Part shown: positions 12,101-23,783 of the stretch, piece by piece
Layout: each line of letters opens with the position of its first letter
Numbering within the stretch: the first letter of the stretch is position 1
Assembly (NCBI GenBank): GCA_029255685.2
Contig: CM055317.2
Location: 23,134,501 to 23,198,500, forward strand
Reading direction: 5' to 3'
DNA: 64,000 nucleotides
Origin: Silene conica
Lineage: Eukaryota > Streptophyta > Magnoliopsida > Caryophyllales > Caryophyllaceae
The notes under the pieces: generated by a model
The model's database searches: none
Seen by the model: the letters and a program-made list of their open reading frames with translations, nothing else
What the model was told of the DNA's origin: nothing
Translations under genes and position numbers: made by a program

Positions 12101-15100
12101 CAACAAGGTGTACAAAAAACATTAGCATTATCAAAAAAGTTTGTAGGAAGATACCTGACACCATCCCGCTGGAATGCTAGAAGTTTTGATTCAATATCAT
12201 TAGGGATCCTGTCATATTGATCTTTAAGATAACAAACTCAGTAAACTGCTACAAATGCTTTTAAAAGAGCAACAGATGGAAAAAAAACATAGCAACAAAA
12301 GCATCTTAGTTAGGCATGTGAAGATAAAAGACAAGCATTTACACAAGCACTTTTTAATCTTTAGGAACTAGCAAAACTCTGTGCACTACTTCACTGTTCA
12401 CGAGGATTATTCTTGTTTGAAACAGAGAGCAAAAGAAAAAAAAAGAGAGACTAGAGAGAGAGAAAGAAACAATGTACAGAGTCAAGTACAGTTATCTATG
12501 TAAAAATAACATCTCTTCACTCAGCACTATCCAAAAATTCTTCACCAATCCCAATCAGGCCCATGTTCCTTTCAGTCACCCCTACACACATGTTAGATCA
12601 GCCATCATCTTCATTTTTTCGTACTTAAGAAAATCACCTCATTCTTAATTTTTTTCAATATTAGACTAAAACTTTCAGATTCCTTAAAAAATGTGACCTC
12701 CAATCCGCTATGCTTCAAATATCTTCCCGTATTCCTTTTTAGGAGGTTTTATTACCCCCACTTCTCATTCTTTCTAATATTAGCAAGTATTTGGTTCGGA
12801 AATTACCAAATTGTCCTCTTACTAAACAAATCCTATATCCCCTAACTCAACTTATTCACCCTCCCTCCACCAGCCAGAAGTCCCTCTCCTTCATCATCAC
12901 CCTTCACCATAGCCATGTTCTTCGAGCACACCAACGAGAATATTTCCTGGCCAAATCGCCGGTCATTCTCATAATCACCGACCTCATCAACTTTGTCAAC
13001 CTTCTACCTTTCTCCCTCAGCTCAGGCTCCACATCTTCTTCCTAACTGTCTAAGATCTTGTTATCTAATGTGCTAGGTTGTGGTTCCGTGGGCTTTACTA
13101 GTGGATTCGAAAAGGTGACGTGGTTTCATGGTGGATAGTGATGGTTCCTGGTGGTAGTGGTGGATTTTGTGGTGAGTAGCGGTGGTTTCATGATGACAAT
13201 GGTGGCTCACGTGGTGGTTTCATGATGTTGGTGATGGATTTTGTGGTGGTAACGGTAGATTTTGTAACAGTGGTGGTAGTTTCGCAGCAATAGTGGTGAC
13301 TTCATGCTGATAGTGGTGTATTTAGTGGTGGGTAGTAGCATTTCGTGGTGGGTTGTGGAGGATCGTGCATGGGTGGTCAAAGGTAGTGGTGGTTTAGAGC
13401 GTGAGTGATGCTGTGTGGTTAATGTCTGGGTGGCTGGAGTCTGGACTCTGGAGGTTAATCAGGGTCTGTACGTGGTGGTGGCTAGGAGATGGATGAGAGA
13501 TTAGAATGGACCAAAGAGGGACAGATGAAGTGGTAAGTGTGGTGACTCGGGTCTGTGAGCAAAGTGAGGGGTAGGACTTAGGAGTGTCATTTTGTCACTT
13601 TCTAACAGAACGTGTCGAAATGGAAAGAGAAAAGTATGGAAGGATAACAACAGCAATGTCAGCAGTTCGTCAAATAAAAATTTTGATAACCAAAACAGCT
13701 TTGCACAGTTGGTAAAATCGAATTAAGATTGTTTTATTGAGACAGATAATTCGATCAATACAACAATTGGTGTTACAATAGAGACAAAATAGCATGTTGC
13801 AGAAAACCACGGTTTTTAATATTCACCTCGAAGATCTGGAAGAGCAGTAGCAGCAACTATAGCTCGCCGAACCAGAGGATCCAAAGTTTCTACCTAGGTA
13901 TCAGAAACATAAAACATAATGTAATGTATAACATCCAGGACAGCCTGTACTGCTGTACATGTGAATAGCATAATATTTAACCTGTGCAAATTTATATGGT
14001 CCATACCTACTAATCAAAGATTTCTACGATGGAAGTTCATAGGAAGACTATACAGAAAGAGCAAAGCATCTATTACCTAGGCTTCCAATGAAAGCGTTAG
14101 AAAAAAAAAAGAGGAAACAATTTACCTCAATTCTTGGATTGCACGTTTCCTTAATTATATCTTCAGAAGCCGATAAGGAAGACAGCGGGAAGATCCACAG
14201 CCTGCCATTTCAGTATCATACTACACAACTAAGATAGCAGAAGCTAGTTTGATAGCGACAACAGCAACTACATAGGAGATAGGTGCAAACCTTTCTTTTG
14301 CATTCCACGTAGCCTTGGGGATCTTCTTGATAGTATTTACAAGAACCTGGTTTAACGAAAAAACATAGATGCTATCAGGAAAATGACTTTTAAACGAGGA
14401 ATCAAATAAGATACACAAGCAACTAGAGGATACCTGGTCATATGGGAATCTGACAGCAATGTTTCCAGTAGCATGAAGAAAGAATTTCAAAGTCTGCTTT
14501 GGGCCCTCCTTCAATGAATTGTCTATGTAGACATCAGAAATAATAGCAAGAACATGTTTAGACATGTAAGCTTGCAAACAATATGCATATACAAACCTTT
14601 TTTAGAAAGATGAAGGATTCCACTCGACAATATTGGTGTAATTTTACCAGGGAAGTTAGGAATGTTTCCTCTTTCTTTGCTTTTCAAACTTGTTATTACA
14701 TACTAATTTTAAATGAAGCGCCTTATTTGAAGAGTTGAAGGGCTAGATTATCGGTTTTCAAAACCACAACTATTTATGAAGTTTGTATGTGAATCTTATC
14801 CCTTCTAAGCCCTTCAGAAGGTTTCCATCATCTTTTTTCACTTTATTAATGAAAGTAAGTACAGACTCTCGCCTCTAATAAAAAGCTTCAATTTTTAATC
14901 TTAAAATCCACCAATCAACAAAGATGGTCAAGAGTGCATCAAAACATCTATGTAACTCAGAAAAAATAAAGTGTGATATTCACAAGGGCTCACCAGCTAT
15001 TTTTGGTATGACAGATGATGGCAAGACTCTGGATCCTAAAGGAGCATCTACCTGGACCAATACGAAAAATCTCCAGACAATAAGGGGAGTGGTTAAAGAA

Positions 15101-18100
15101 CAATGAAAATTCGTGTGATGCCATCAAACAGTGGCAACTACACATGGTGCATTACGTACCATCATAATATTTAGTGTGCATTCATAGCATACTAAATTAA
15201 ATAACATTAATCCTCAATAATGAATGATTGAATGATTTGCTGTCGTGAAATAAATATTGCACAAAGTTTCAACTTTTGCACGTGGTAAAACATAGGTTAA
15301 TACTATGTGCTGTGAAGTTGCACATGGTATGCCAATTTAGAGTTGCCCTCTCCAACTACTTTTCCTCGCGTAACCATTACAGCCATATTCCGTGATTAAA
15401 AAACGAATTTTGATGAGTACCTGAAAACACCCAACTTGCCTTCTAAGATCTCACTTGTTATTAAGGGTACATCAATCGTTGTTAAATGGTTATGAGGGAA
15501 GTAAGGGAGAAGTTGAAACTAGAAAAATACTTTGGCAAAGGTTTTAATGTATTTTGTACACACTTAAAAATATATAGTGGTATAGACATTCTATAGAGAA
15601 AAAAAGGTAGTAATGAGGAATTTCTACTAATGCCTCTCTTTTTCACAGCCCTTATACAAGGTGTTCAACAGTATGATGTGCACATATCATCATTTCGTCT
15701 TCTTAACAATATATTACAACAGGTAACACATATCAAAGTATCTCAATCTTTAATTCAAATAACGGACAATCTTCAATAGTTGGTGTAGAACCAAACACAG
15801 AGTACCATGTCAGAACAACATGGACTTCACTAAGAACAGGGGCGAACCCAGGATGTAGTAAAAAAAATTTATAAAATGAATATACATGTATGTAATGGGT
15901 TTCAAACCCACGACCACTAGGTGGGAATTTAAAGCCTTTACCATTGAACCACAAGCTCTTTATTGTGCATTTGATGGGATAACATTTACTTATCTACTAA
16001 CATTATTTGAAGTAGCAAAAACCCGTTTCCTAAACAAGCGGCCGCCACCCCTTGCTACTAGGTGGGTTCGCCTATGACTAAGATAAACCCTAAATATACA
16101 AACATATAGGATTCCAATAGAAACACTATCAACAAAAGAAGGTTCCTATGATATCAGCACTCAAAGAAAATATATATCTACTATAGGACTACAACAACAA
16201 GAACATTAGAGCCTTAATCCGGGATCGGCTCCATGAATCATCATTGAGAACCGTCCATGGGTGATCGCACACCTCAAAATGCAAAAATATAAAAAAGGAA
16301 AAGTGAAAAACACAAGGGAGGTGAAAGGTAAACTTATAGGTTTTAAAATCGAAGTCCATATTTCTTTCATAAAAACTTAGAATTAAAATTGAGAATAAAG
16401 ATTAAAACGATTTTGAAAACCGAAGTAAAACTTAAGGGTCCGGAATACCTTAAAAGTGAACCAAGTATTAATATATAAGAAAGTTCTAGGTAAAAACGTG
16501 TAATAAACCCGAAGAGAACAAATAATTTTTTAAAAATTAAATAAAAATACTAAATATTTCAAATACCATCAACTACTAAAAATCCACATGTATCTCCCTC
16601 ATTGTGCCCTCTCTGCTACCATTCCCTTGCCAAGCCCGAGAAATCTCATATCGTGCTCTATCACTCTCAGCCATGTCTGTTTTGGTTTCTCTCTACCCCT
16701 AACAACCTTTTCTGGTTCATCAGGTATCCAGCCTCCTCCTAACTCCTTCCATCATCTTGTCTTTTTGTCCTCTATTGGCGCCACTTTCACCTCTTCCCTA
16801 ATCACCTCATTCCTTAATCAATCTTTCCTTGTATGGCCGACCATCCACCTCAACATACGCATCTTCGCCACACTCATCTTTTGAATGTGACAATGTTTCA
16901 CGGCCCAACACTCAAAGTCGTAAAGTAAGGCCTAATCGATGTGCGATAGAATTTTCCCTTTAATCTAAGGGGCATATCTTTATCGCATAAAAACCATGTG
17001 ACACTTTTCCATTTCAACCATACCGCTTCAATTATGTGAGTCACATTTCTATCGAACTCTCCATCTTTTTTAATAATAGATCCTAGATATCTAAAGAAAT
17101 TTGACCCTTTAACAACATTTCCATTGAAAATACTAGGTCTTACTCCGGCCTCGGTCTTACTCCGACTTAGCCTAAACCCAGGAGTCTCCAAAGTATGCCT
17201 CCAAAATTCCAACTTTCTCTCAGCATCCTCGTTCGTCTCATCAATCAACACAATATTATTCGCAAACATCATACACCAAGGGATGCCGTCTTGAATATCC
17301 CTTGTCAACTCATCCATAACTATAGCAAAGAGAAAAAGACCAAGTATACAACCTTGATGCACCTCAATGCTAATGGGAAATTCTTCCGTTCTCCCAGCAT
17401 TAGTGTAACACTTGCACTAGCCCCCTCATACATGTCCTTTATGAGATCAATATATTTTGAAACACGTCATATCTCGCCAAAGCACACCAAAATACCCAAA
17501 ATACTTCTCTCGGTACCCTATCATATGCCTTTTCCAAGTCAATAAAAAACATATGCAAATCCTTCTTATCCCGATGGTGCTCCATCAGTTGTCTCATGAT
17601 AAAAATTGCATCCATAGTCGATCTTCAAGGCATAAATCCAAATTAGTTATCCGAGATGTCCACCCATTTCCTAAATATTTACTCGAATTAACCGTTCCCA
17701 AGATTTGGAGGAGCAACAAGATGCCATCTACTATATGACTACCCAATTATTTTAGAATTATTTAGCAAGCTTACTTACTATCACAAGTGTCCATCTTCGA
17801 AAGCCCGATTAAGATAAGTTTTGAGGATGGCTTCCATATTCTAGAGTACCTTCTATCCTAAAAAAATTGCATAGTGCACAAATTCCTCCTTCCTCGAAAG
17901 AAAATACTCACCTTAAATACTAAATTTGACAAATTTAATCCTCTATATTTCACATAGACTTCATGAACAATGAATCCTCAAAACATCATTCCACAAGTCC
18001 AAGGCAGCATAGTAATCAATCCTTCTAGGCCTAAAAGTTTTTTCAAGACTCACCACAACAAAGTAAAACAAATGCTGCGGTCCAACTCTGAAAACCCTTC

Positions 18101-18914
18101 CTCGTCCAAACTCCAACTTAGTATTTACTTCCAACAGTTTCCTAACATCAGCAAGACCAATAAAATAACCTCACTTCCTCAAGGGCTCCTGCAAATAGTG
18201 AGTTTAGGGGGGTTCAGATGTAGGCACTAGCACCCTTACCCTTATGTTAGCAACCCCCAAAAAGACTGTTTCCAGAAGATCCAAAATGAAAATAGCGCCA
18301 AAATTCACATTGTATGACTGCCAACCCAAATGTAAATAACAAAAACACATCAAAGCCACACGAAATCCACAATATAAAACAAGTACTCCCTCCATCCCAA
18401 TCATTAAGTTACATTTAATTAAAATATCCATGACAATGAATACAAAAAGTAAACAAATGACAATTCCAGCAACACCTGCAAGTATCTGGTAAGAAATGGC
18501 CTTAAAACATTAATCATTAACTGTGCATGCCGTTTCCTCCCTTATAACTTGCACTATCCCTATAAACCCTAATTTCCCATAAAAATGTTAGCTAATCTAG
18601 CAAAGATAGTTGAAATGAAGAGAGAAAAGCGTGAAACGAAGCATTTCAACATAAATAGGAAATTAGGAAAAAAATAATGAAATTAAAAAAAGAAAAAGAT
18701 AACAAAAGAAACATACTTGAGGGCGGATAGGGTTGTGAATGTTGGTGGAATGCGGTTGATGGTTTGGAATAGGGAGAGAAGGGCGTGGAATTGAAGAAGA
18801 AGAAGAGGAGGAGGAATTGCGTTGAGAAATTTGTCGGAGAGCATCGCGTTCAAGGGAATCGAGTTCTTCAGCAGTCAAATTGAAATCCCAATCATCATCG
18901 CCATTCAATACCAT
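3101..18914 (-). CDS. CHR18: SMARCAL1/ZRANB3-like SNF2 annealing helicase (CHR18 orthologue), 24 exons
   Basis: Nuclear SNF2-family ATPase that, in the SMARCAL1 family, rewinds RPA-coated DNA and remodels stalled forks. Exons, 5' to 3' (high to low): 18914-18717, 14702-14597, 14522-14434, 14346-14291, 14201-14126, 13893-13827, 12221-12155, 11728-11662, 9866-9783, 9676-9635, 9296-9144, 7040-6963, 6857-6789, 6684-6619, 6521-6393, 5794-5738, 5220-5131, 5008-4943, 4333-4265, 4190-4086, 3953-3828, 3608-3550, 3435-3399, 3310-3101. The sum is 2166 nt, 721 residues, with phases consistent throughout. Domains: N-terminal helix [21 protein letters not shown] domain about 113-170, motif I DEMGLGKT (233-240), motif II DESH (340-343), SGTP (370-373), [11 protein letters not shown] (584-594), HRIGQ (616-620). 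All catalytic motifs are present. Exon 2 (14702-14597) is least certain: it has a weak acceptor and low conservation. The intron after exon 11 uses a GC donor. Arabidopsis CHR18 is slightly shorter (from memory, about 670 residues). Confidence 0.94.
3545..3662 (-). repeat. Duplicated exon end in helicase gene (30 bp, two copies)
   Basis: The 3' end of the exon coding [20 protein letters not shown], with its GT donor, occupies 3545-3574. A near-copy with two mismatches lies upstream in the preceding intron at 3633-3662, 88 bp away, and also keeps a GT donor. It looks like a small local duplication and could act as a decoy donor. Confidence 0.8.
7041..9143. other. 2.1-kb intron of the helicase gene
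   Basis: Intron between the exon ending TLMSSQFK and the exon starting VVIADESH. Its donor (minus strand) reads AAG|GCAAGT, a GC-AG intron. It is AT-rich with no supported reading frame. Around 8580-8640 and 8760-8880 are patches rich in short GCAC/GCGC words (gaggcgcac, aaggcacac, ggtgcgcc), resembling an old dispersed repeat of unknown family. Confidence 0.5.
10354..11073. repeat. Possible MITE-like insertion in helicase intron with degenerate internal repeats
   Basis: Within the intron 9867-11661 there are two nested inverted pairs. One starts TAGTTTAAAA near 10354 with its complement near 11073. The second is GGATCATACATC at 10528-10539 against GATGTATGTTCC at 10982-10993. Between about 10748 and 10975 lie four degenerate units of roughly 48-68 bp beginning aataagctcaaaaaa and containing atgctcaaaa and caaataaag. 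There is no coding potential. A non-autonomous DNA transposon is likely but its superfamily is unknown. Confidence 0.4.
12222..13826. other. 1.6-kb helicase intron with GTGG-rich tract
   Basis: Intron sequence. 13080-13560 is strongly enriched in GTGG and GGTGGT words on the plus strand (gtggtggttt, tagtggtgg), a low-complexity block in an otherwise AT-rich intron. No reading frame is supported. It may be an old repeat fragment; similar GGTGG-rich stretches occur within the long LTRs at 28.7-29.3 kb and 53.9-54.5 kb (complementary strand). Confidence 0.45.
14703..18716. other. First intron of the helicase gene (4.0 kb)
   Basis: Longest intron of the gene, between the N-terminal exon and the exon coding [16 protein letters not shown]. 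It contains the RTE LINE fragment listed separately. A segment around 15840-16080 carries short oppositely oriented words (cgaacccagg, aggtgggttcgcc) and looks like an old dispersed repeat. No other supported coding sequence was seen. A further small exon cannot be excluded because the N-terminal linker is poorly conserved in this family. Confidence 0.55.
16575..17740 (-). mobile_element. RTE-clade LINE fragment (RT C-terminal half), degenerate
   Basis: Translation of the minus strand shows an RTE-type reverse transcriptase. From about 17640 down read [19 protein letters not shown], then [18 protein letters not shown] and an FADD-like box changed to [11 protein letters not shown] (about 17250). 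After that come RLSRSKTE, the thumb [25 protein letters not shown] (about 16900), [13 protein letters not shown] and the terminal block [13 protein letters not shown]...RAQWREIHVDF near 16590. The Asp-to-Asn change in the catalytic box and several stops show that it is dead. It is 5'-truncated and inserted in the first intron of the helicase gene in the same orientation as the gene. Confidence 0.88.
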
Positions 18915-19421
18915 TTCTGTAATCTCTATCTACTGTCGCCTTACTTCACTCTCTGTCTCTCTGCTTTAACTACAACTTCAAAGTCTTGTTCTATTTCAAC
19001 GCAAATTCTCATTTGGACGGAATTGCCGCTATTTCAATGCTTTTTTTCTCCTTTTCTTTTCGTCTCATTTTCTCAGGTAATTTTTGGTTGGGGGACTTGG
19101 GGTCTGAGTTTTGCGACTCTGCAACGATACAAGTAAATAAGTAATCACTAGATTGCATACCTAGTAACCCGATCTATCGGTTCTGATTCAGCTGTGCATG
19201 TCGTTAGTTTACCAAATTACTCTCGATGTTTTTTAACTTATTCTCCATTGTTATACTTTTTAAGTTATAAATTGGCTATGTTATAAACAGAATTAATCCA
19301 TAAATTTGTAGAATAATTAACTTGAATTAGACTTTTGAAGCAACTTTTGATAAATTACATTTTGAGAGAGTAATTTTAGAAAAAAATTATATAATGGAGT
19401 ATATTCACATATATATACATA
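18915..19421. promoter_or_regulatory. Helicase 5' flank (5'UTR and presumed promoter)
   Basis: Non-coding sequence between the helicase start codon (18912-18914, minus strand) and the Helitron end at 19422. The part next to the start codon is CT-rich on the plus strand, as expected for a 5' leader read in reverse. No specific core promoter element can be named with confidence. The Helitron end truncates any longer native promoter here. Confidence 0.35.
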
Positions 19422-19456
19422 CTAGTAGAAAGTTCGCGTGTGCGGAACACGCTTAC
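19422..19456 (-). mobile_element. Helitron 3' terminus (minus orientation)
   Basis: The plus strand reads A|CTAG at 19421-19425, followed by an inverted repeat GCGTGT (19436-19441) and ACACGC (19447-19452). In reverse orientation this is a hairpin about 10 nt before a terminal CTAG with T as the flanking base, the usual Helitron 3' signature. The body would extend rightwards and is interrupted at once by the L1 at 19527. I could not find the matching 5' TC end. Confidence 0.7.
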
Positions 19457-19571
19457 TTTGCATAGTGGTGTTGGCGCTTGATCAATTTAATATTTAAGTT
19501 ATTAAAAAATAAAAATATTGATATACTTCTTTTTTTTTTTTTTTTTTTTTTGACAACAGTGAAGGTAAGAA

Positions 19572-22500
19572 CTAAGCATTTGACAAGGCATTTTTAGCCA
19601 GATTGTGCGCAACCTGGTTCAGATGCCTAGGTAAGAAACTAAAACTTAAGCAATGAAAAGATAAAGCAGAAACTTCAATATCCTTGATCAGCCCTGCGAT
19701 AGAATGAAAGCCTTTCTGAAAACCAAGAATTTGCATTAAACTCTGCATGCAGTCTGATAGAACTCCTAGGTGCCTGATATCTTTATCAATAGCCCACTGC
19801 ACCACGTGTCTAATAGCCCACGTTTCTGCTTGAATAGCTGACTCAGCCCGAAAACAAACAGAACATCTGTCAATAACCGAACCACCCGGATCATAAACAA
19901 TCCATCCCGCAGACGCCATTCCCGTCACAAGCCAGCTAGCATCAACTTTGATTCTTACACCAATACAAGTAGACATATTGCCAATCAAGTAACAAGGTAT
20001 AAAGTTCTTCAGGGCGTCCGTAGACATCGAATCAAGATCCTCATTATTATCAGGAAGAAGACGTGTACCTTGGAGTTCCTTCCTATGCATTTCCGCATTA
20101 AGAGCACTATTCACAGAGTCATTCATAATCAAAAAGAAACCCTTATCCCTGCAGAAATTCTTATTGAAGACCACATCATTCCTTGTTAGCCATAAAGTCC
20201 ACAGAATTGCAATAAAACTCACAGTGTTAACTTCCGCATTCTCATTATTGCGAAAGAAGTAAAGCCAATTAATGATCCATGTGCTTAGGGGAATAAAAGC
20301 ATCATTATCAACCCTAATTCCTAAGAACGAGCTCGCCCAGATTCTTTTTGCAAACCAACAATCCCTGAATAAGTGTTCAATTGTCTCAACCTCCTCCAGA
20401 CTCTGACATAAACGACATGAAGAATCCAAACTCAACCCTCGTAAACTAACCTCATGTCCCACAGATAAAGAGCCCGTTAAGATACGCCATAAAAAAGTCT
20501 TCCACTTATTTGGACCTGGGAGATGCCACAATCTCTTCCTGCAGAAAGATTTAATACCATCACTAACACGAGTTTTATCTTTAAAGGTCGCAGTCTTTTC
20601 GTAATGATCCTTGAAACAAATCCCATATCCAGACTTGACCGAATAAGAACCATCACTACAGTACTTCCAAAAGGGTGAGTCTTGAGAAATATTCACACAT
20701 ATAGGAATAGCAGTAATCTTCCGAACCCATTCATCATCGAAGACACACGAAATCAAATCATAATCCCAACAATTATTATTCATAATGAGGTCTGAAATCG
20801 TCAAATTTTTAACAAAGTCGGGCATAGGGAATCCTTCACAAATTAAGCTTTTAGGCACCTCACCATCAACCCAACCAAAATTCCAGATATTAAGTCCTGA
20901 GTCATGCCGAAATTTCCATCCCACACCATGCAGAATAGTATCCAACCCCATTTTAATACTTCTCCATCCCCAAGAGCAATTATACCCATCTTTCAAATAA
21001 TCCTTAGCCGGTGGCATATTACGCTTAAAGAACTTGTGATAAAACACCTTACTAAGCATAGAATCCCTATCAGCAATAATTTTCCACCCAATTTTTCCTA
21101 AAAGAGCTTTGTTCATACATGAAATGTCCCTAATCCCAAGGTCACCTTCAGATTTAGGTAAGCTAGTAAACAGCCTACTCGTCCAGTGGATCGTATTCCC
21201 TAATTTCATTCCAGCCCACCAGAACTGTGACAGTAGAGCATCAACTTTATGTGCCACACTTATCGGTATTTTAAAAACCGATAGAACGAAATTTGATAAG
21301 GTGGACAGAACAGAAGAAATCAGAGTTAAACGTCCTGCCGAAGATAAGAAGATCCCATTCCAAGAAGCCAGCCGTTTTTTAACTTTTTATATAACCTCAT
21401 TAAAGATATCTTTTTTTGACATACAGAAATCAGTATCAACACCCAAATATTTCCCAATGCCTTTATTATTTCTGACCCTAAGAGTGGATAGACCATCCTG
21501 CATACGTCTCAAAGTAAAATGAGGACTAAAAATCATACCCGACTTATCTTCATTCATGACTTGGCCAGAAAAATTGCAGAAGCGTTTCAAGATCCTCATC
21601 AGAATGGTGAAAGAATCACCTTTATCCTTAAGAAAGAAAATCGAGTCGTCCGCGAAAAAAAGATGAGAAATAGGAGGAAAGTCACGCGACAGTGGAATGC
21701 CAAATAAGTTTTTGTCTTCACAAGCACTTATAATATTCTGAGACAGAACTTCCATGCAGAGAATGAACAGGACCGGAGAGAGTGGGTCCCCTTGTCGTAT
21801 GCCTTGGCAAGGGTTAAACCTCCTAAGTGGAGACCCATTGAAAAGGAGTTCATAAGAAACAGACGTAACACAGGACATGATAAGGTCAATAAAACTCTCA
21901 GGAAAACCAAAAGCCTTCAAAGTATCCTTAAGAAAAGACCACCTAATTCTGTCATAGGCTTTACTCATATCAGCCTTAAACGCAAACTTCCCCACGTTAC
22001 CACTCCTATGACTGTTTATATCATGAAAAAGTTCATGGGCAAGTAGGATATTATCCGTTATTTGACGTCCTTTAACGAAAGCATTTTGATAATCACTTAC
22101 CAAGTAGCCCAGAATCCGAGTCAACCTATTATTAATGCATTTAGTCACCATTTTCATAACCACATTGCATAAGCTAATAGGCCGGTAGTCCTCAACTCTC
22201 TCAGGGCATTCCTTTTTTGGTATCAAAGTAATAAAAGTACGATTAAAGACAGCCGGAGAAGAACCATTATTGAGAATATCGAGTACGGCTTGAATAACGT
22301 CATTCTTAACAGTATACCAATACTTTTAGAAGAAAATAGCTGGGAACCCGTCAGGTCCAGGAGATTTGAGAGCACTTAATTGAAAAGCTGCGCTCCTTAC
22401 CTCTTTCCGGGTAAAAGGTTGAAGAAGTAAGTCCGCATCATCCGGTTTAACTTTACTCTTGACATTATCGAAGAAAATACCGTACTGCTCATAACTGCTG

Positions 22501-23783
22501 TCACCAGGAACATCTCTGGAGTCCAAAAACCCCGCATCATAAATAACCTCATTTTCGTTCTGACAAGGGCAGAAAAGTGAGTAGAAGTGATTCCTGAAAA
22601 TATCCGCAACTTTGCTAGAATCATAAACCCAATCCCCATTATTACTTTTAATACCGAGGATAAAATTCCTACCCGCCCTTCCTTTGACCCAGTTGAAGAA
22701 AAACCTTGTGCAAGTGTCACCATCAATAGACCAGTTTAGTTTAGCTCGTTGTTTCCAATACAGGCTTGCTGCTCTCGCAAAATCAGACACATTTTTATTT
22801 GCCAAGTCAAAATCGTCGAAATCCCCTTTTTCAAAGCTTGTATCAAGATTTTTGGTCAACGCTTCATCAAAAGAATGCCACTTCGCATTCCAAAAATCTC
22901 TTTTGTCAAGCACCCACTTCTTAATGGCACTACGCGTATAAGATAGTTTTCTAAGTAACTTAAAAGTGGAAAAGCCATTAACCTCCTTGCTCCAAGAGCA
23001 CTTAATCAATGATTGACATTCCAGGTTATCAAGACACCAAGCATCCACTTTGTAAGGTTTAGCATACGAAGCCTTAATGAGAGCTAAATCGAGAATAATT
23101 GGTGCATGATCCGAAATTTGGATAGGGTAGTGAACAATACCCGAATTTGGAAAGAGCGATAACCAAAACTTCGATCCATAACCTCTATCAAGTCTTTCAA
23201 AGACTCTTTTAAACCCCTTTCTATTATTGCTCCAAGTAAACTTAGGGCCTTTGAAAGGAATATCCACTAACTCATGTTGAATCCGCCAATTATGAAACGA
23301 TAACGATCCCGCAATAGTTCCCTTTCTCGTACTATACTTGTCACTTGTATATTCTACTTGGTTAAAGTCACCAAAGATAACAAAAGGATATTGTAAACCA
23401 TTAAGCCACACGCCTAAAAACTCGAAAACTTCCTCACGTCGCGAAATATCCGGTTCTCCATAGAAGCACACCAAGTACCAAGGCAACTCAAAATTATCAT
23501 TATTCAAGATGATCATGAAGTTTTTACAAGAGAAGAGTAGCGACATACGACAAGAGGCCCGCCACCCACACCAGAGTCCCCCGGAGCTACCCTCGGCATC
23601 AAAACCTACATAATTGACAAAACCCATCCCCTTACAAAGCTTTGCTACATGAGTCACATTACATTTAGTCTCCGACAAAAAAATACAAGAAACATTAGCA
23701 TCCGAAACCAACGCTCTTAATTTTGGAATAATAGGGGAGAGCGTGTCGTTGAGTCCCCTACAATTCCATCCTAGAAGCTTCAT
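19572..23783 (-). pseudogene. L1 ORF2: endonuclease, reverse transcriptase, zf-RVT, RNase H (two in-frame stops)
   Basis: 1404-codon frame starting at the ATG that overlaps the ORF1 stop. APE-type endonuclease spans residues 1-230: LLGWNCRGLND, SETKCN, IFGDFNQVEY, DHAPIILDL. Reverse transcriptase spans about 480-780: DYRPISLCNVV, FKADMSKAYDRIRWSFL, QGIRQGDPLSP, and FADD near residue 710. A thumb follows, then a zf-RVT Cys/His region (FCRKRLWHLPGPNKWK, CRLCQSLEEVETIEHLF). The C-terminal RNase H-like domain has KVDASW, AESAIQAETWA and LSDCMQSL and ends HLNQVAHNLAKNA. Two TAA codons interrupt it: after AIFF (22326-22328), where the next residues KYW continue the family sequence, and before KVKKRL (21387-21389). 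Archaeal-like RNase H in plant L1s is an established observation for this group. Confidence 0.94.

Noticed and set aside
13080-13560. GTGG-rich tract considered as a glycine-rich protein exon.
   Set aside because: It lies within a phase-consistent intron and no long frame runs through it; it is low-complexity sequence.
14924-15106. 60-codon plus-strand frame ([20 protein letters not shown]).
   Set aside because: Composition is protein-like but it lies antisense in an intron, has no recognisable motif, and no splice or neighbour support.
16588-16884. 98-codon plus-strand frame.
   Set aside because: Antisense shadow of the RTE LINE C-terminus.
18386-18420. Stowaway-like end ctccctccatccc.
   Set aside because: Only one end is present; no inverted partner was found nearby, so no element can be defined.
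19530-19551. Poly-T run considered as a stand-alone microsatellite or terminator.
   Set aside because: It is the A-tail of the minus-strand L1, adjacent to its target-site duplication.
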